NCBI RefSeq assembly: GCF_004349055.1 | Contig: NZ_SMKX01000097.1 | Location: forward strand, 1 to 33,287 | Source: Kribbella antibiotica | Lineage (GTDB): Bacteria > Actinomycetota > Actinomycetes > Propionibacteriales > Kribbellaceae | DNA: 33,287 nt | Direction: 5' to 3' | Shown here: one piece after another, positions 30,921 to 33,287 of the stretch | Layout: every line of letters starts with the position of its first letter | Position numbering within the stretch: the first letter of the stretch is position 1 | Notes under the pieces: model-generated | What the model was told of the DNA's origin: nothing | Database searches by the model: none | Seen by the model: the letters and a program-made list of their open reading frames with translations, nothing else | Translations under genes and position numbers: made by a program

Positions 30921-31610
30921 ATGTGTGCGCAGGTCGTGCTTGCCGAGGACGACGAGAAGCAGGCCGAGCTGGTCCGGCGGTATCTCGAGCGGGAGAACCA
31001 CACCGTGGTCGTCGTCCACGACGGTCGCTCCGCGCTGGAGGAGGTACGGCGGCGGCAGCCCGATCTGCTCGTCCTCGACGTGATGCTGCCCGGGGTCGAC
31101 GGGCTGGACGTGTGCCGGATCCTGCGCCGCGAGTCCGACATCCCGGTGCTGATGCTGACCGCGCGGACCGAGGAGGACGACATGCTGCTCGGCCTCGACC
31201 TCGGCGCGGACGACTACATGACCAAGCCGTTCAGCCCGCGGGAGCTCGCGGCCAGGGTTCGCACGTTGCTTCGCCGTACCAGGGTGCCCGTGGCTGCCGA
31301 GCCGAGCACGCTGCTCCGGGTCGGTGAGGTCGCGGTCGACCTCGAGCGTCACGAACTGTTTGCCGACGGCACCCATATCTCCTGTACGCCGGGAGAGCTC
31401 CGGCTGATCGCGACGATGGCTGCGCGCCCGCACCGCGTCTTCACGCGTGCCCAGTTGTTGGAGAACATGCACGGGATCGATCAGTGCATCACCACGCGAA
31501 CGATCGACACCCATGTGCTCAACCTGCGGAAGAAGATCGAGCCGGACCCGCGCCGGCCGGTCCGGCTGCTGACCGTCTACGGGGTCGGCTACAAGCTGAC
31601 CGGGGGCTGA
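30921..31610 (+). CDS. OmpR-family response regulator, apparently leaderless
   Basis: The 229-residue protein has receiver residues D10/D11, D53 in 'LLVLDVMLPGVDG' and K102 in 'DDYMTKPFSP', and a winged helix with 'CTPGELRLIATMAARPHRVF' and 'TRTIDTHVLNLRKKIE', ending 'VYGVGYKLTGG'. The ATG at 30921 follows a TATAGT box by 7 bases, so transcription probably starts at the start codon; no ribosome-binding site at proper spacing exists. Its stop is one base from the kinase start, so the two form an operon. Targets may have included the permease whose scrap lies upstream. Confidence 0.92.
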   Translation: MCAQVVLAEDDEKQAELVRRYLERENHTVVVVHDGRSALEEVRRRQPDLLVLDVMLPGVDGLDVCRILRRESDIPVLMLTARTEEDDMLLGLDLGADDYMTKPFSPRELAARVRTLLRRTRVPVAAEPSTLLRVGEVAVDLERHELFADGTHISCTPGELRLIATMAARPHRVFTRAQLLENMHGIDQCITTRTIDTHVLNLRKKIEPDPRRPVRLLTVYGVGYKLTGG

Positions 31611-31611
31611 C

Positions 31612-33287
31612 ATGGCTGGGCGGCGAAGCCTTCTCGTCCGGTTGCTGGCGGGCGCCGTACTGATTGCGCTCTGCTCGATCGCAGCAACAGCCTGGCTGGC
31701 CGCGCGCAGCACGACGGTCGCCATCCAGGAGCAACAGGGCCAGGCGCTGGCCGACGACGCGAGCATCTACAACACCCTGATCGAGTACGCCGCCACTCAT
31801 CGGAGCTGGGCGGGTGTGGATAAGGTGATCGCCGGCCTCAGCGAGAAGACCGGCCGGCAGATCAGTCTCAGCAAGGGCGACCGCACACCCATCGCCGGGA
31901 AGCCGGTGCCGACGACCAGGAACGCCTCGGCCTTCCTCGATCCGCTGTACGTCAACCTTTCGATGGTTGCTGCGGAGGCAAGGGGCGATCAGATCGACCC
32001 GCACGTCGTCGGCCCGTTCGCCCTGACCGCAGCGCAGAAGGCGGCCAACAGCGAGCTCGCCCAACCGGTCCTCAACTGCGCTCAGACCACCTCCGGCCAG
32101 GGCAGGATCGTGGTGCTACCCACGGGCCGGTCGGTGGTCACGGACGCGCCGGATGTCACCCTCAGCCGCTGCAGCGCCGGTCTGCTGCTCGCGATCGTGC
32201 CGCCTCAGCTGGCGTGGTACGAGAAACTGCAGAAGGCGGTCAACACTTGTCTGAGCACGCGCGGGCGTGTGGGCTCGGTCGAGATCGCGGCCGACTTTAG
32301 TTGGACTATTGCGACTGGGCCGGCGCAAGTGACACCGGCCGTGGTGCCGCGCCCTGAGCCCGAGGCCATCGACGCCTGCCTGGTCAGCGCGCGCGTCGAC
32401 ATCCTCAAGCCGTACGTCGCTCCGATCGCACTGCTGTTCGTCACGGGACCGGACAGCAGCGCCTCGGCCGAGTTCGACCTGTCCGCGGCGAATCAGAAGC
32501 GGATCGCCGGGGTCGCCGCGGGAATCCTCGGCATCACCGTACTGATCACGGTGATCGGCGGGATCCGCCTGGTGCAACCGCTGCGCGCGCTGACGAAGGC
32601 GTCGCGGCAGATGACGAGCGGGGACGAAGAGATCCGGGTGAAGGTCCGGGGCCAGGACGAGATCGGCCAGCTGTCGCTCGCTTTCAACGAACTGGCCGAC
32701 AGTCGCGCGAAGACCGAGTCGTTGCGCAGGGCAATGGTCAGCGACATCGCCCACGAACTGCGCACCCCGCTGAGCAACATCCGCGGCTGGCTCGAAGCCG
32801 TCGAGGACGGTATCGCCCAGCCCGATGCGGCATTCATCGCCTCCTTGAGCGAGGAGGCCGCGCTGCTCCAGCACATCATCGACGACCTCCGCGATCTCGC
32901 CACCGCCGACGCGGGCAACCTCCGGATCCACCCCGAGCGCGTCTACCTCGGCCTCCTGCTCGACCAGGTCGTCGCCACCTACCTCAGCCAGGCCGAACAC
33001 GCCGAGATCACGTTGTCCTCGGCAACCGACGGCGACATCGAACTCGACGCCGACCCGGTCCGCCTCCGCCAAGCCATCGGCAACCTCGTCGCCAACGCTC
33101 TCCGCTTCACCCCCGCCAGTGGAACCGTGACCATCAAGGCCCGCCAAGAGGGCCCCGGGATCGTCATCGACGTCATCGACACCGGCGCCGGCATCGCCCC
33201 CGAAGACCTCCCCAAGGTCTTCGACCGCTTCTGGCGCGCCGAACAGTCCCGCAACCGCCACACCGGCGGCAGCGGCCTAGGCCTCCC
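31612..33287 (+). CDS. Sensor histidine kinase (3' end outside window)
   Basis: The frame is open from the ATG at 31612 to the window end, 558 codons. A membrane segment lies at about 10-30, a large external domain of about 270 residues follows, then a second membrane segment at about 301-325, a HAMP domain ('LVQPLRALTKASRQMTSGDE'), the H-box 'MVSDIAHELRTPLSNIRGWL' (H381), N-box 'QAIGNLVANALRFTPASG' and G1/F boxes 'DTGAGIAPEDLPKVFDRFWR'. The G2 box is just reached. The external domain has four cysteines that could form two disulfides and matches no sensor family recognised here. It pairs with the response regulator one base upstream. Confidence 0.9.
   Translation, partial: MAGRRSLLVRLLAGAVLIALCSIAATAWLAARSTTVAIQEQQGQALADDASIYNTLIEYAATHRSWAGVDKVIAGLSEKTGRQISLSKGDRTPIAGKPVPTTRNASAFLDPLYVNLSMVAAEARGDQIDPHVVGPFALTAAQKAANSELAQPVLNCAQTTSGQGRIVVLPTGRSVVTDAPDVTLSRCSAGLLLAIVPPQLAWYEKLQKAVNTCLSTRGRVGSVEIAADFSWTIATGPAQVTPAVVPRPEPEAIDACLVSARVDILKPYVAPIALLFVTGPDSSASAEFDLSAANQKRIAGVAAGILGITVLITVIGGIRLVQPLRALTKASRQMTSGDEEIRVKVRGQDEIGQLSLAFNELADSRAKTESLRRAMVSDIAHELRTPLSNIRGWLEAVEDGIAQPDAAFIASLSEEAALLQHIIDDLRDLATADAGNLRIHPERVYLGLLLDQVVATYLSQAEHAEITLSSATDGDIELDADPVRLRQAIGNLVANALRFTPASGTVTIKARQEGPGIVIDVIDTGAGIAPEDLPKVFDRFWRAEQSRNRHTGGSGLGL

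Overview
This is a GC-rich window (about two thirds G+C) whose genes look like those of a filamentous or soil actinobacterium. The Propionibacteriales, especially Kribbella and its relatives, would fit the S8 and S1 secreted peptidases, the GH76-ricin enzyme, FemX, the MocR regulator, DUF4865 and DUF4913, and several apparently leaderless starts. This taxonomic placement is a judgement from protein style, not from a marker gene. No rRNA, tRNA, CRISPR array or intact transposase was seen.

Bases 1-12,200 are accessory DNA. The left edge holds the C-terminal end of a MobF-type conjugative relaxase (+). The end of a VirD4/TraG-like coupling protein and a complete DUF4913 gene lie 6.4 kb away on the other strand. 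This looks like a rearranged or decayed conjugative element. Between these pieces sits the most interesting gene: a 1426-residue protein with an N-terminal HNH nuclease domain, an NB-ARC/STAND NTPase, a long TPR array and a C-terminal SEC-C zinc motif. It has the layout of an NLR-like (Avs-like) antiphage effector. Flanking it are a zinc-finger protein with a suspected frameshift, a GNAT-like protein, a MerR regulator with a textbook 19-bp-spacer promoter, a protein of unknown function, and a divergent pair of related membrane-anchored GAF-like proteins. Bases 12,207-12,922 hold no convincing gene.

Bases 12,900-24,000 form a cell-surface and secretion region. An OmpR-type response regulator and a histidine kinase (apparently lacking its HAMP domain) lie divergent to a tiny secreted Pro-Val-Lys repeat protein. 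A large S8 subtilase, a secreted CBM35 protein, a broken ricin-lectin fragment, a DUF4865 gene, a secreted GH76 mannanase with a ricin-type lectin, a secreted beta/gamma-crystallin-like protein, a frameshifted pseudogene and a secreted S1 protease follow. Most units end in strong GC-rich hairpins. Two related operator-like palindromes exactly 60 bp apart lie in the divergent GH76/crystallin promoter.

Bases 24,500-33,287 hold a cupin, an alpha/beta hydrolase and a zinc-less quinone-oxidoreductase-like MDR enzyme, convergent with a MocR/PdxR-type regulator. Next come a truncated LacI remnant, a 51-residue lipoprotein coupled to a FemX-like peptidoglycan peptidyltransferase, a methyltransferase pseudogene with an in-frame stop joined to a scrap of an FtsX-type ABC permease, and a second two-component system whose kinase runs off the right edge.
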